A stretch of 64,000 bases of DNA from an uncultured Desulfuromonadales bacterium (GCA_945787295.1 CALZHQ010000001.1:116032-180031), one strand, 5' to 3'; shown: positions 20,048 to 30,185, numbered from the stretch's first letter. A program made the numbers and translations. Notes: generated from the sequence alone by a model not told the origin.

Positions 20048-20842
20048 ATGCATAAGCTAAGAATCACCATTATGACCGCCCTGCTGGGCCTGATTTTCTG
20101 CGGGCTGCTGTCTGCCGGCAGTGTCTTTGCTCAACCGCAACTGTCGGTTGACGACTGCGCCAAGTGCCACGCCGAACAACCGGCGCAAATCGCAGAAGCC
20201 GGCAGTGCTCACAGAGATGCTATCAACTGCCAGGAATGTCACACCGGACACCGCCCTGCGAGCCCGAACAACATTCCCCAGTGCAACATGTGCCACGGCG
20301 GAGAGCCTCATTACGAATTGGAAAACTGCTTGCGCTGCCACAATCCGCACCAGCCTTTGCGTGTTGTCCTGGCCGGCGAGCTGAAATCGGAATGTCTGAC
20401 CTGCCACACCTCGCAGAATGAGCAGCTCGAAGCCAACCCGAGCAAGCACACGACTTTCGCCTGTAACTTCTGCCACGCTGACCAGCACGGCGTCATCCCC
20501 GAGTGCCTGCAGTGCCATGAGCCGCACTCCGAAAACGTCACTCAGGCCGACTGCGCGACCTGCCACGAAGTTCACCAGCCGCTGGTCCTGAATTATCCGG
20601 ACAGCACCAAGAACATTCTCTGTGCCGCCTGCCACGATGGCGTCTACGAGCAGCTGATGGCAACCAAAACCAAGCATCACGACGTCGCCTGCGTCCAGTG
20701 TCACGCCAACAAGCACAAGACGGTGCCGAACTGCAGCGACTGCCATGGCCTGCCTCACCCCCAGGGAATCCATGCCAAGTTCCCGGAATGCGGCAGCTGC
20801 CACAACATCGCTCACGACCTGAACAACTGGCCGGGACAATAA
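20048..20842 (+). CDS. Periplasmic dodecaheme c-type cytochrome
   Basis: Exported multiheme cytochrome of 264 residues. A Sec signal peptide (about 1-28, ending SVFA) is followed by exactly twelve CxxCH heme-binding motifs in about 230 residues, one per 19 residues. Nothing suggests a lipobox or membrane anchor, so a soluble periplasmic electron carrier is likely. The density and size resemble small 12-heme cytochromes of Geobacter relatives used in respiratory electron transfer across the periplasm; the specific partner is not inferable. An AAGGAGG lies 6 bases before the ATG. It lies 19 bases before a paralogue. Confidence 0.95.
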   Translation: MHKLRITIMTALLGLIFCGLLSAGSVFAQPQLSVDDCAKCHAEQPAQIAEAGSAHRDAINCQECHTGHRPASPNNIPQCNMCHGGEPHYELENCLRCHNPHQPLRVVLAGELKSECLTCHTSQNEQLEANPSKHTTFACNFCHADQHGVIPECLQCHEPHSENVTQADCATCHEVHQPLVLNYPDSTKNILCAACHDGVYEQLMATKTKHHDVACVQCHANKHKTVPNCSDCHGLPHPQGIHAKFPECGSCHNIAHDLNNWPGQ

Positions 20843-20861
20843 GGCAATAAGGATCAAATAA

Positions 20862-21749
20862 ATGCTCAGCCAAAACGCGAAAAAGCTGATTCTCTTCAGC
20901 ACGGTGGTTATGGTTGCAGCGGTTCTGCTGGCCGGGGCGGCAACTGCCGCCCCGGCTCAGCAAACTGCCAAGCGCAGCGACCTTCCTTCGCAGGATGCGT
21001 CACTGTACGCCAACGAGCCACAACCTTTGACCCTGGCCCAATGTGGTCAGTGTCACCCGACACACTTCGGCAGCATCAAGGATGCCGGCGGCAAGCATCA
21101 GTTCGACTGCCGCGAGTGCCATGAAATCTTTCATGCCTACAATCCTCTGAAGAACAATTACGCCGAGATCATGCCGAAGTGTGCCACCTGTCACGCTTAT
21201 CCCCATGGGGAGAAACACGTGCAGTGCCTGAATTGCCACGAGAATCCCCATGCTCCTCGTCGGGTTCCGGCATCACGGATGCTTGAAGGCTACTGCTCCG
21301 ACTGTCACAGCGACCAGAACAGCCAGCTGGCTCAATACCCCAGCAAGCATACTGAGCAGGGCTGCGGCGCCTGCCATTACGAGCGCCACGGCTACATCCC
21401 GTCCTGCCAGGAATGCCATGAGCCGCACTTCGAAGCACAGCAGTTCAACACCTGCACCGGCTGCCACCAGGTTCACCAGCCGCTGAACATTGCTCTGGCA
21501 TCAGACGTTGACGTCACAACCTGTAATGCCTGCCATGATGGGATTTACAGCAAATGGTCGAACACCGCGAGCAAGCACGGGCAGGTCAGCTGCGCAAGCT
21601 GCCACACCCGGCATGGCCTGATTCCAGAGTGCACCAACTGTCACACGCCGCCGGAATCTCACGCTAAAAAACTGCTGGAGATGTTCCCCAACTGCCTGAC
21701 CTGCCACCTGGATGTCCACGACCTCCCGGTCAAGAAAAGCAGAAAATAG
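20862..21749 (+). CDS. Second periplasmic dodecaheme c-type cytochrome
   Basis: A 295-residue paralogue of the preceding gene, again with a Sec-type N-terminus (hydrophobic about 8-28, ending ATAA) and twelve CxxCH motifs. Spacer sequences are shared with the first copy (SKHT, CHEPH, VHQPL, CNACHDGIY versus CAACHDGVY), so the pair arose by tandem duplication and then diverged. Heme-to-heme spacing is similar, implying the same fold. The tail is basic (VKKSRK). A strong terminator at 21772 closes the two-gene operon. Confidence 0.95.
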   Translation: MLSQNAKKLILFSTVVMVAAVLLAGAATAAPAQQTAKRSDLPSQDASLYANEPQPLTLAQCGQCHPTHFGSIKDAGGKHQFDCRECHEIFHAYNPLKNNYAEIMPKCATCHAYPHGEKHVQCLNCHENPHAPRRVPASRMLEGYCSDCHSDQNSQLAQYPSKHTEQGCGACHYERHGYIPSCQECHEPHFEAQQFNTCTGCHQVHQPLNIALASDVDVTTCNACHDGIYSKWSNTASKHGQVSCASCHTRHGLIPECTNCHTPPESHAKKLLEMFPNCLTCHLDVHDLPVKKSRK

Positions 21750-21771
21750 CATCCCCAGCAGGTAGAAGGCC

Positions 21772-21811
21772 AAAAGCCCCATCGATGTTCAAATCGATGG
21801 GGCTTTTGCAT
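21772..21811 (+). terminator. Rho-independent terminator after the cytochrome pair
   Basis: A long stem (AAAAGCCCCATCGAT with ATCGATGGGGCTTTT, loop near GTTCAA) ends in a T-run. The A-run at its 5' side would let it work in both directions. Confidence 0.92.
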
Positions 21812-21959
21812 TTGAACTTTTCATCTTCACAAGTATTGACGATCTCCACCCTGCCCCTGGTGTCCTATTCGAACCGATAACCGCTCTTTCTCCTTAACCA
21901 CGCCCTGCTGACTGTCGATAAATAATTGCAGACTATTTTTTGCAACCTGCAGAGGGAAT

Positions 21960-22931
21960 ATGCTTCCATCCGGCAAAAACAGAATACTTATTGCGGACCA
22001 TGAACTTTTCACGCTGGCCAGCCTGATCGGGACACTCAAGGATGTCTTCCATATCGTGACTGTCAGTGATGGCAAGAGCGTTATCGACAAGCTTGAAGCT
22101 CAGAACATCGACCTGATCCTGACCGAGACCAGGCTTCCAGACATGAGCGGTTTTGAGCTCTGCAGAAGCTTGAAGTCCGTCGATTTACATAAAGACATCC
22201 CGATTATCTTCATCAGCTCTCAAAGCTCGGTCAGCGATGAAGCCAAAGGGTTTGAAGTTGGCGCCGTAGACTACATCAGTAAACCCTTCAACGCGCCCAC
22301 GGTTATGGCACGAATCAAAAATCAGCTGAAACTCAGTAGCGCCATTCAGGAACTGCAGAGGCTCAACCAGCTGGCCCTTGATGCAAACCCGAAAACCGGC
22401 CTTCCCGGCAACAACAGCATCATCAATGAACTGAAAAAAGTGATCAACAACAATGAAGCGGTCAGTGTCATCTATGCCGACCTGGACAACTTCAAGGCCT
22501 ACAACGATGTTTATGGTTTTGCGCAAGGAGATGAAATCATTTCATTTACGGCAAACGTTCTCCGGGTAGCGGTGCAGGCGAGCAACGCGGCGGATTCATT
22601 TATCGGCCACATTGGCGGTGATGATTTCGTGATCATTGTCCCCGCCGATCGTTGTTGTCAGGTCGCGGAAGAGATCATTCGTCGCATCGACAGAGGGATC
22701 AGGGAATTTTACCGGCCCGATGATATCGCACGCGGCCACCTGATCACCAAGGGGCGCAGTGGCCAGGAAAAACAATTTCCGCTGATCGGCTTGAGCATGG
22801 GCGCCGTCGACCTATCCCGACGCAAACTGAATAGCGCGCATGAAATTATCGATATCTGTACCGAAACGAAACAAGCGGCCAAGTCGCGCAAAGGAAGTAA
22901 TCTGTACCTGGATCAACGACGCGATAGCTGA
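21960..22931 (+). CDS. Response regulator with GGDEF domain (diguanylate cyclase-like)
   Basis: Predicted to make c-di-GMP. Of 323 residues, about 1-125 are a receiver domain, 145-320 a GGDEF domain. The GGDEF motif is GGDDF at 219-223. The guanine-contacting Asn182 and Asp191 of canonical cyclases are kept, arguing against the cGAMP-making (Hypr) variant. The receiver is odd: the phosphoacceptor position has Glu56 (DLILTETRLPD) in place of Asp, and the acidic pair reads DH; Lys108 is kept. Phosphorylation is therefore unlikely and a fixed active-like state is possible. A GAGGG lies just before the ATG. No kinase gene is adjacent. Confidence 0.88.
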   Translation: MLPSGKNRILIADHELFTLASLIGTLKDVFHIVTVSDGKSVIDKLEAQNIDLILTETRLPDMSGFELCRSLKSVDLHKDIPIIFISSQSSVSDEAKGFEVGAVDYISKPFNAPTVMARIKNQLKLSSAIQELQRLNQLALDANPKTGLPGNNSIINELKKVINNNEAVSVIYADLDNFKAYNDVYGFAQGDEIISFTANVLRVAVQASNAADSFIGHIGGDDFVIIVPADRCCQVAEEIIRRIDRGIREFYRPDDIARGHLITKGRSGQEKQFPLIGLSMGAVDLSRRKLNSAHEIIDICTETKQAAKSRKGSNLYLDQRRDS

Positions 22932-22952
22932 CCCCCGACCGAGCAGCGATAA

Positions 22953-22991
22953 AAAAGGCCCCCAGCAAACGCTGGAGGCCTTTTGTTTTTT
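22953..22991. terminator. Bidirectional terminator between the GGDEF gene and glnA
   Basis: AAAAAAGGCCCCCAGC pairs with GCTGGAGGCCTTTT around an AAAC loop, with T-rich runs on both sides; it serves the convergent genes. Confidence 0.88.
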
Positions 22992-23008
22992 CAGTATCCG
23001 AAAGCGTC

Positions 23009-24418
23009 TTAGCAGTCGAAGTAGAGTGCAAACTCTTCCGGGCAGGGGCGCATGCGGACCGGATCAACTTCGTTCTCGCGCTTGTAGTTGATCCACATTT
23101 CAATGACATCTTCAGTGAAGACATCACCCTTGAGCAGCCAGTCGTGATCCTGCTCAAGATTGTTCAGCGCATCGTCGAGGGTGAAGGCGACGCTCGGGAT
23201 GTCCTTCAGCTCCTCCGGGGAGAGGCCGTAGATGTCCTTGTCGAGCGGCTGGCCCGGATCGATCTTGTTCTCGATGCCATCGAGGCCGGCCATCAGCTGG
23301 GCAGCAAAAGCCAGGTAGCCGTTGGCGGAAGCATCGGGAGTCCGGTACTCGACCCGCTTGGCTTTCTCGTTGTTGGTGACCGGAATCCGCAGCGAAGCGG
23401 AACGGTTACGGTTGGAGTAAGCCAGGTTGACCGGCGCTTCGTAACCCGGAACCAGGCGCTTGTAGCTGTTGGTGGTCGGGTTGGTGAAGGCACACAGGGC
23501 CTTGGCGTGCTTCATAATGCCGCCGATGTAGTACATCGCCATTTTGGAAAGGCCGCCGTAGCCGTCGCCGGCAAACAGGTTCTTGCCTTCTTTCCAGAGC
23601 GACTGGTGGCAGTGCATCCCGGAGCCATTATCAGCGTGGATCGGCTTCGGCATGAAAGTCACGGTCTTGCCGTTACGCACGGCCACGTTCTTGATGACGT
23701 ACTTGAACCACTGCAGGTTGTCACCCATCTGCAGCAGGCTGTCGAAGCGCATGTCGATTTCGCACTGGCCGCCGGTGGCGACTTCATGGTGAGCGCACTC
23801 GATGTGCAGGCCGACTTCCTGCAGCACGGCGACCATCTCGTTACGCAGGTCGATCATGCTGTCGGTCGGAGCGCAGGGGAAGTAACCTTCCTTGTGGCGC
23901 GGCTTGTAACCCAGGTTGGGGAACTCTTCACGGCCGGTGTTCCAGATCCCTTCCACCGAGTCAACGCTGTAGAACGACTCGTTCGGGCCGGACGCATAAC
24001 GCACGTCGTCAAAGATGAAACACTCCGGCTCGGGGCCGAAGTAAGCGGTGTCGGCGATGCCGGTCGACTTCAGGTAAGCTTCAGCTTTCTGAGCGATGAA
24101 ACGCGGGTCGCGGGAGTAACCTTCGCGGGTGATCGGGTCGATGATGTTGCAGATCAGGCTCAGGGTGGTCATCTCGACGAAGGGGTCGATCTTGGCGGTG
24201 GTCGGATCGGGCATGATCAGCATGTCCGAGTTGTGGATCGGCTGCCAGCCGCGGATCGAGGAACCGTCGAAGCCGATACCCTCATCAAAAGTATCTTCGC
24301 TGAATTCACTGATCGGAGTGGTGAAGTGCTGCCAGATACCTACAAAGTCGAGGAATTTAAAATCGACAAACTGAACATCATTCTCTTCTGCAAATTTAAC
24401 GACTTCACTTGGGGTCAT
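23009..24418 (-). CDS. glnA: Glutamine synthetase, type I
   Basis: ATP-dependent ammonia assimilation (glutamate to glutamine). The 469 residues match GS-I length. Visible motifs are the beta-Grasp N-terminus, DGSSIRGW, the metal/ATP-site stretch [23 protein letters not shown], the [16 protein letters not shown] loop and NRSASLRIP. Near residue 400 the stretch DIYGLSPEE retains a Tyr at the adenylylation site of GS-I-beta enzymes. It lies 76 bases downstream of glnB in the same direction and should share its sigma-54 promoter; a GGAG lies before the ATG. Confidence 0.97.
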   Translation of the reverse strand: MTPSEVVKFAEENDVQFVDFKFLDFVGIWQHFTTPISEFSEDTFDEGIGFDGSSIRGWQPIHNSDMLIMPDPTTAKIDPFVEMTTLSLICNIIDPITREGYSRDPRFIAQKAEAYLKSTGIADTAYFGPEPECFIFDDVRYASGPNESFYSVDSVEGIWNTGREEFPNLGYKPRHKEGYFPCAPTDSMIDLRNEMVAVLQEVGLHIECAHHEVATGGQCEIDMRFDSLLQMGDNLQWFKYVIKNVAVRNGKTVTFMPKPIHADNGSGMHCHQSLWKEGKNLFAGDGYGGLSKMAMYYIGGIMKHAKALCAFTNPTTNSYKRLVPGYEAPVNLAYSNRNRSASLRIPVTNNEKAKRVEYRTPDASANGYLAFAAQLMAGLDGIENKIDPGQPLDKDIYGLSPEELKDIPSVAFTLDDALNNLEQDHDWLLKGDVFTEDVIEMWINYKRENEVDPVRMRPCPEEFALYFDC

Positions 24419-24494
24419 CTACTTTTCTCCTTTGAAAGACCATGACGGCAGGGACATCACCCTGCGGTTAGCAAAACAACGGAATCTATTACAA

Positions 24495-25366
<872 letters not shown>

Positions 25367-26683
25367 TTAGCATGACCCGACAAATTCAAGCAGGCTCAGA
25401 CTCTCGACATGGTAAGTGTGGGGGAACATATCGAACGGCTGACTGGAGACCAGCCGGTAGCCATTATTCACCAGCAGGGTCAGATCGCGGGCCAGTGTCT
25501 GCGGGTCGCAGGAGACATAAAGGATTTTTTTGACCGGCCTGCGGACCAACTCCTTGGCCACCCCGAATGCGCCGCTCCGGGGCGGATCGATGAGCAGAAG
25601 ATCGAAGGGAGCAGCTGTCCCGAATCTTTCCAGCGCACCCTCGGCAGGAGAGGCGTGAAACTCCACATTTGCCAGCTGGTTAGCTGTGGCATTGTGACGA
25701 GCGGCGGCAATCGAAGGCGCATAATCCTCCACCCCGCAGACCGCTGCCGCCCGACGCGCCAGCGGCAGAGTGAAATTTCCCATTCCGCAATAAAGGTCCA
25801 TGACCCTTTCGCCACCCGACAAGTCTGCTGCTCTCAGCACGGCAGAGACCAGCCGGCGATTCTGCTCCAGATTGATCTGCGCAAAGCCGCCGGCATGATA
25901 TTTCAGAAGAATTTCAGGCGAATCGACCGAAATTGTCAGTTGCGGATCACCAGCGACCGAAAGCAACGAATCCTTTCGTCCGGTCTGCAGCAGCAGAGCG
26001 ACATCTTCGCTTTGAACCATCGACATCAGCAGCGCGCTCAACCCCTTGCCATCGGAACCGAGATAATGAATCACGGCCCTGCGGCGCCCATCGTCGCCGA
26101 GCGCCAGGTCGATCTGCGGAATCCTGTCAGCGAAGCGACTCGGCGCAATCGCGCCGCGCAGCGTTGCCAGCAGCTCATTCAGCTCCGGCGCCATGACCGG
26201 ACAACTCTCAACGTCAACGACATAGCGGCTCTTGGGTCGAAAAAAACCGCAGACGAACCTTTCTGACGCCTTGAAGCACTTGATCTGAACGCGACTGCGA
26301 TACCCCCAGGTCTCCGGCGAAGGCACGATCGGCAGCAACGCTGAACTGTCAACCTGGCACTGGCGCTGCAGCGTTTCGTGAAACAGTCGTTCCTTCCAAC
26401 GCAGTTGCTCCAGGTAAGGCAACTGCTGCCACTGGCAACCGCCACACTGATCGGCCACCGGACAAGGCGGCTGGCAGCGCTCCTGAGCTGGCTGCAGAAC
26501 CTCGACCAGTTCAGCTTCGGCATAACGCTTTTTTTCTTTCACCAGGCGGCAGCGAACCAGATCGCCCGGCACGGTCCGCGGGACAAAGATCACCCGTCCG
26601 TGATCCCGGCCGATCCCAGCTCCACCATTGGCCAGAGCTTCGATCTTGAGTGGACCGATGAGCTGTTCCGCAGCGGCTACCAC
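25367..26683 (-). CDS. rlmD: 23S rRNA (uracil-C5)-methyltransferase, RlmD/TrmA family
   Basis: SAM-dependent RNA m5U methyltransferase. The 438 residues show an N-terminal TRAM domain (about 8-70), a 4Fe-4S site (CPVADQCGGCQWQQL, plus an upstream Cys), and a Rossmann domain with DLYCGMGNFTLPLA, the DPPRSG motif and the catalytic Cys in LYVSCDPQTLARD. RlmD (U1939), RlmC or RumA-like are not separable without alignment. It starts with GTG at 26683 behind GGAGAGG, 18 bases after lysA. Confidence 0.88.
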   Translation of the reverse strand: MVAAAEQLIGPLKIEALANGGAGIGRDHGRVIFVPRTVPGDLVRCRLVKEKKRYAEAELVEVLQPAQERCQPPCPVADQCGGCQWQQLPYLEQLRWKERLFHETLQRQCQVDSSALLPIVPSPETWGYRSRVQIKCFKASERFVCGFFRPKSRYVVDVESCPVMAPELNELLATLRGAIAPSRFADRIPQIDLALGDDGRRRAVIHYLGSDGKGLSALLMSMVQSEDVALLLQTGRKDSLLSVAGDPQLTISVDSPEILLKYHAGGFAQINLEQNRRLVSAVLRAADLSGGERVMDLYCGMGNFTLPLARRAAAVCGVEDYAPSIAAARHNATANQLANVEFHASPAEGALERFGTAAPFDLLLIDPPRSGAFGVAKELVRRPVKKILYVSCDPQTLARDLTLLVNNGYRLVSSQPFDMFPHTYHVESLSLLEFVGSC

Positions 26684-26701
26684 GCCTCTCCCCCCTGGCC
26701 G

Positions 26702-27970
26702 TTAAGACACGGGGGGAACAAACTTGTCTTCAGCGAACTGCAGGGTGGCGAAATAATCTGCGACCGTCTCTTCCCGGCGGATCAGCTCGACACTGCCGTC
26801 GGCGCGCAGCAGCAGTTCCTTGGGACGCAGCCGGCCGTTGTACTGAAAACCCATGGCGTGCCCGTGCGCGCCGGTGTCGTGCAGCACCAACAGGTCACCT
26901 TCGTCAATCTTTGGCAGCTCCCGCTGGACAGCGAACTTGTCGTTGTTTTCGCACAGCGAGCCGACCACGTCGCAAACCTCGGTGGCGGCCTGCCCCTCTT
27001 TGCCGACCACATCGATGTGATGATAGGCCTCGTACATCGCCGGGCGCATCAGTGACGACATGCAGGCATCGACGCCGACATACTTGCGGTAGGTGCTTTT
27101 GTGGTTGATTGCCGTGGTCACCAGGCAGCCGTGCGGGCCGGTCATGAAGCGGCCGCTCTCCATGTACATGCGCGGCGCATAGCCATGCTTCTCCCTGAAC
27201 GCGTTGAACAGCGCGGAGACTTCGCTCACCATGGCATCGATATTCAGCGGCTGCTGCTCCGGCTTGTAGGGGATGCCAAAGCCGCCGCCGATGTTGACGA
27301 ACTCGAAGCGGATGCCCAGCTCGTTCTCGACCAGCTCGGCGATCTCCAGCACCATCCGCGCGGTTTCGACCATGTAGGTGTAGTCGAGTTCGTTCGATGC
27401 GACCATGGTGTGCAGGCCGAAACGCTTGGCGCCACGGGCCTGTGCCTTGCGGTAGGCTTCGATCACCTGCTCGTGGGTGACACCGTACTTGGCCTCGACC
27501 GGGTTGCCGATGATCACGTTGCCGGTGCGGCGCGGCCCGGGGTTGTAACGGAAGCAGACCAGCTCGGGGAATTCCGGCACCTTGTCGATCAGCGTGACAT
27601 CGTCGAGATTGAGGATGCAGCCGCCTTCAGCCGCAGCAGCCTGAAATTCAACCTGATCGGTATTATTGGAGGTGAACATGATATCCTCCCCCCGCGCGCC
27701 GAGCTGGCGGCTCATGAGCAGCTCCGGTATCGAGCTGCAATCGGCGCCAAACCCCATCTCGAACATCAGCTGCAAAATCCGCGGGTTCGGCAACGCCTTG
27801 ACGGCATAATACTCACGAAATCCTTCGATGCCCGAGAAAGCTTTCTTCAGCGCCTCGCCGGTTTCACGGATGCCAACCTCGTCATAGACATGAAAAGGGG
27901 TTCCGTAGTGCGCGGCCAGCTGGTCGATGATCGGAAACAGACGGTTTTTGAAACCTTGTGACATGGGCAT
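26702..27970 (-). CDS. lysA: Diaminopimelate decarboxylase
   Basis: Fold-III PLP decarboxylase, last step of lysine synthesis. The 422 residues carry the PLP lysine in YYAVKALPNP, the HTM segment, the glycine loop NIGGGFGIPY, the EPGR-like MESGRFMTG, and the C-terminal Cys motif (VVGSLCENND) and DTGAHG. The group is the shorter 'LysA-like' branch in which EPGR reads ESGR; a role on another diamino acid or in polyamine synthesis cannot be ruled out. An AGGAG lies 8 bases before the ATG. The gene follows an Lrp-type regulator gene by 25 bases. Confidence 0.85.
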   Translation of the reverse strand: MPMSQGFKNRLFPIIDQLAAHYGTPFHVYDEVGIRETGEALKKAFSGIEGFREYYAVKALPNPRILQLMFEMGFGADCSSIPELLMSRQLGARGEDIMFTSNNTDQVEFQAAAAEGGCILNLDDVTLIDKVPEFPELVCFRYNPGPRRTGNVIIGNPVEAKYGVTHEQVIEAYRKAQARGAKRFGLHTMVASNELDYTYMVETARMVLEIAELVENELGIRFEFVNIGGGFGIPYKPEQQPLNIDAMVSEVSALFNAFREKHGYAPRMYMESGRFMTGPHGCLVTTAINHKSTYRKYVGVDACMSSLMRPAMYEAYHHIDVVGKEGQAATEVCDVVGSLCENNDKFAVQRELPKIDEGDLLVLHDTGAHGHAMGFQYNGRLRPKELLLRADGSVELIRREETVADYFATLQFAEDKFVPPVS

Positions 27971-27995
27971 AGCAAAGACTCCTGTAGATGATGAG

Positions 27996-28463
27996 CTAAC
28001 GGTGTAAATCGATTTTTCGCGTTTCTTTTATGGTACTCAGAACGATACTGGTGCGGGTCGCCTGCACCCCGTCAAGGGCGGCGAGCTCGTCACGCAGAAT
28101 CCGCCCGAGTTCGGCATTGTCGGCAACCCGCAACTTCAGCAGGTAGCCGTCCTCTCCAGCGACCTGATGAACTTCCTGCACCCCGCTGACCTCGGCCAGC
28201 TCCAGTGCCAGCCGGCCGTTGCCAGCGCGCTGCGCGGTGACCTGAACGAAAGCGCTCAAGCCCTGGCCGAACTCCTGTGGGTTCAGCCGCACTTCATAGC
28301 CTTCGATGATCCCCCGCTCTTCGAGCTTGCGGATCCGCTCCAGCACCCCGGAAGGCGCCATGCCGACCTGCCGGGCAACCTCGGCATTGGGAATCCGGGC
28401 CTTCTCCTGAAGAATTTCCAGGATCTGCTGATCAATATCGTCGATCGTTCTGCGATTATCCAT
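27996..28463 (-). CDS. Lrp/AsnC family transcriptional regulator
   Basis: Amino-acid-responsive DNA-binding protein, 155 residues. An N-terminal winged helix (DDIDQQILEILQEKARIPN ... APSGVLERIRKLEERGIIEGY) is followed by the RAM/AsnC ligand-binding domain (about 68-150, with EVHQVAGEDGYLLKLRV). The ATG at 28463 is preferred to an upstream TTG. It heads the run lrp-lysA-rlmD, so it may respond to lysine or another product of the pathway; this is inference from position. Confidence 0.9.
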   Translation of the reverse strand: MDNRRTIDDIDQQILEILQEKARIPNAEVARQVGMAPSGVLERIRKLEERGIIEGYEVRLNPQEFGQGLSAFVQVTAQRAGNGRLALELAEVSGVQEVHQVAGEDGYLLKLRVADNAELGRILRDELAALDGVQATRTSIVLSTIKETRKIDLHR

Positions 28464-28550
28464 ATTCAAAGAATATTATTCAGTAGCGGACACAAAGTCA
28501 ACTCCCGGGGTTAACTTTTTCAGAAAGCGAAAAGACGACCGGGGAGAGCT

Positions 28551-28976
28551 TTAGTGCGGACCCGACGACAGCTTCAAAGGCCCGAGGGTAGAGATGCGAC
28601 GATGGTAGTGAGAACAGAAGCGTGAAATACCGATCGACAAACCGGGAGAATTACCATGCATAACGCGCGGAAGATCGAGGAAAAGGACCGCTGCAATCAG
28701 GACACCCTGCGAGATAGTTCCACCAAGTTGGTCATTGATCTTGGTCTGAACCTGTTCGCTGGTCGGTGAGAAGTGGGTCGCATATTCGTCCATGCGACAG
28801 TTCTGCAGCCAGCGGCAACAGGCGAGAAATTGCTGATAAGAATCAGCGAGCTTCTGCCGGCTGTCTGCAAAATCGATCTTGAAAAGACGGCAGTACTCCG
28901 CAGTGATCAGACCCCGCGCGCAGAGATTGGGAAACTGCGCAACAAACTGCTGAAAATCATCCTGGCTGCAGATCAT
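28551..28976 (-). CDS. Hypothetical protein
   Basis: A 141-residue protein of unknown family when started at the ATG at 28976, which has AGGTG 9 bases upstream; the frame is open 19 codons further. It contains two cysteine-bearing helices (FLACCRWLQNCRMDEY) and a more hydrophobic C-terminal half (QGVLIAAVLFLDLPRVM). No motif points to function. It is an isolated gene between lrp and the selenoprotein. Confidence 0.55.
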   Translation of the reverse strand: MICSQDDFQQFVAQFPNLCARGLITAEYCRLFKIDFADSRQKLADSYQQFLACCRWLQNCRMDEYATHFSPTSEQVQTKINDQLGGTISQGVLIAAVLFLDLPRVMHGNSPGLSIGISRFCSHYHRRISTLGPLKLSSGPH

Positions 28977-29259
28977 CGTGATGACACCTGACAGAGACAA
29001 GACAGGGGCACTCAATTGAGCCCCCCAGGACACAAAATAATAACATCGTTATAACAACGCGAAATTATAAGGCAACTTCTTGTCAATAGCAAATAAATAA
29101 AATCAGTCAGGGCGATTAGAGTCTGCATATCGGCAATAATAACAGCGTTTCCATTTTTCCCGGCAGAGGTTCCGAGCTTGTCGCAAAGTCCGGTGACCGA
29201 CATCCACTGCAGAGAAGTGCTATAAGTAAAGAGTAACTATTTACGGAAGGAGAAGCGAC

Positions 29260-29739
29260 ATGAAGCGTGTTTTCAGCCTCGCTGCGAATTTCCTGCTGAC
29301 GTCTGTCGGGCTGGCCAGCGCCGCCACCCTTTCAGTCGGGGACACCGCCCCGGCCTTCACCGCCCAGACGACCAGGGGAGAAACCAACCTGGTCGACCTG
29401 ACCGACAAAGGTCCGGTCATTCTGGCCTTTTACTACGCAGATTTCACCCCGGTCTGAACGGGTGAAATGCAGGCTTTTCAACGCGACCTGCAGCGTTTTG
29501 AAAAGCTCAACGCCCAGGTTCTGGGCGTCAGTGGCGACTCGCTTGAAACCCACAAGAAGTTCAGCGTCAAGTACGACCTGAGCTTTCCGCTGATTGCCGA
29601 TGACGGCACCCTGCGCAAGCTCTACGGCACCGGCAGGGTCACCTACATCATTGACCAGACCGGCACGGTTCGATTTGTCCAGAAAGGGATTCCCGACAAC
29701 CAGCAACTCCTGCATGAACTGGAAAAAATCTCCCAATGA
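29260..29739 (+). CDS. Selenocysteine-containing peroxiredoxin (UGA read as Sec)
   Basis: Thiol/selenol peroxidase of the AhpC/TSA-BCP group, 159 residues if the in-frame TGA at 29455-29457 is decoded as selenocysteine 66. The reading frame on both sides is one continuous peroxiredoxin: FTPV-Sec-TGEMQAF stands exactly where the peroxidatic Cys of FTPVCTGE proteins lies. No Cys remains in the protein, so it is a 1-Sec type needing an outside reductant. An N-terminal signal peptide (about 1-22, LASAA) predicts export. GGAAGGAG precedes the ATG. A hairpin at 29474 serves as candidate SECIS. It overlaps the next gene by ATGA. Confidence 0.88.
29474..29505 (+). promoter_or_regulatory. Candidate bacterial SECIS element
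   Basis: Sixteen bases after the UGA, CTTTTCAACGC pairs with GCGT-TT-TGAAAAG around an 8-base loop GACCTGCA: an 11-bp stem with a 2-base bulge. The apical loop begins with G, and sits about 27 bases after the UGA, in the range described for SelB-binding SECIS hairpins. It is within the coding region, as expected for bacteria. Confidence 0.7.
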
Positions 29740-30185
29740 CAAGCCACGACCCGCTGATGACAATCCGCCAGCTGCTTGAGCAGCAGAACCTGGCCGTCCT
29801 GGCAACCAGCCTGGACGGCCACCCCTACACGACCCTGGTCGCCGTCGCGGCCAGTGACGACCTGCGCCAGCTTTACTTTGCCACCACCAGGGCCACCCGC
29901 AAGTTCAGCAACCTGAGCAAAGATCAACGCGTCAGCCTGCTGTTCGACAATCGCACCAATAGCGACGCAGACTATCGCCACGCCCGGGCGCTGACCGCGC
30001 TGGGCCGGGGCTACGAACTAAGCGCGGCAGATAGGCAGAGCGTTATGGACCTGTACCTGAAGCGCCTGCCCAGCCTGCGCGACTTCGTCAGCTCGCCGAG
30101 CTGCGCGCTGTTTCGGGTCAACGTAGAACGCTACAGTCTCGTCCAGCGCTTCCAGGATGTTATCGAGGTCGAACTTCGGCCATGA
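29736..30185 (+). CDS. Pyridoxamine 5'-phosphate oxidase-like FMN-binding split-barrel protein
   Basis: A 149-residue split-barrel flavoprotein (about 8-110) with the segments LAVLATSLDGHPYTTLVA, YFATTRATRKFSNL and VSLLFDN typical of the PNPOx-like superfamily that binds FMN or F420. Substrate is unknown; these proteins often reduce heme, flavin or small xenobiotics. It overlaps the stop of the selenoprotein gene and its own stop overlaps the next start by 4 bases, so all three are likely co-translated. Confidence 0.8.
   Translation: MTSHDPLMTIRQLLEQQNLAVLATSLDGHPYTTLVAVAASDDLRQLYFATTRATRKFSNLSKDQRVSLLFDNRTNSDADYRHARALTALGRGYELSAADRQSVMDLYLKRLPSLRDFVSSPSCALFRVNVERYSLVQRFQDVIEVELRP

Noticed and set aside
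21960..22931. GGDEF protein as a Hypr (cGAMP-making) cyclase
   Set aside because: The specificity position has the canonical Asp191 rather than Ser.
29260..29739. Peroxiredoxin as a pseudogene with a nonsense mutation
   Set aside because: The stop is TGA exactly at the peroxidatic site, the frame stays intact after it, and a SECIS-like hairpin follows.
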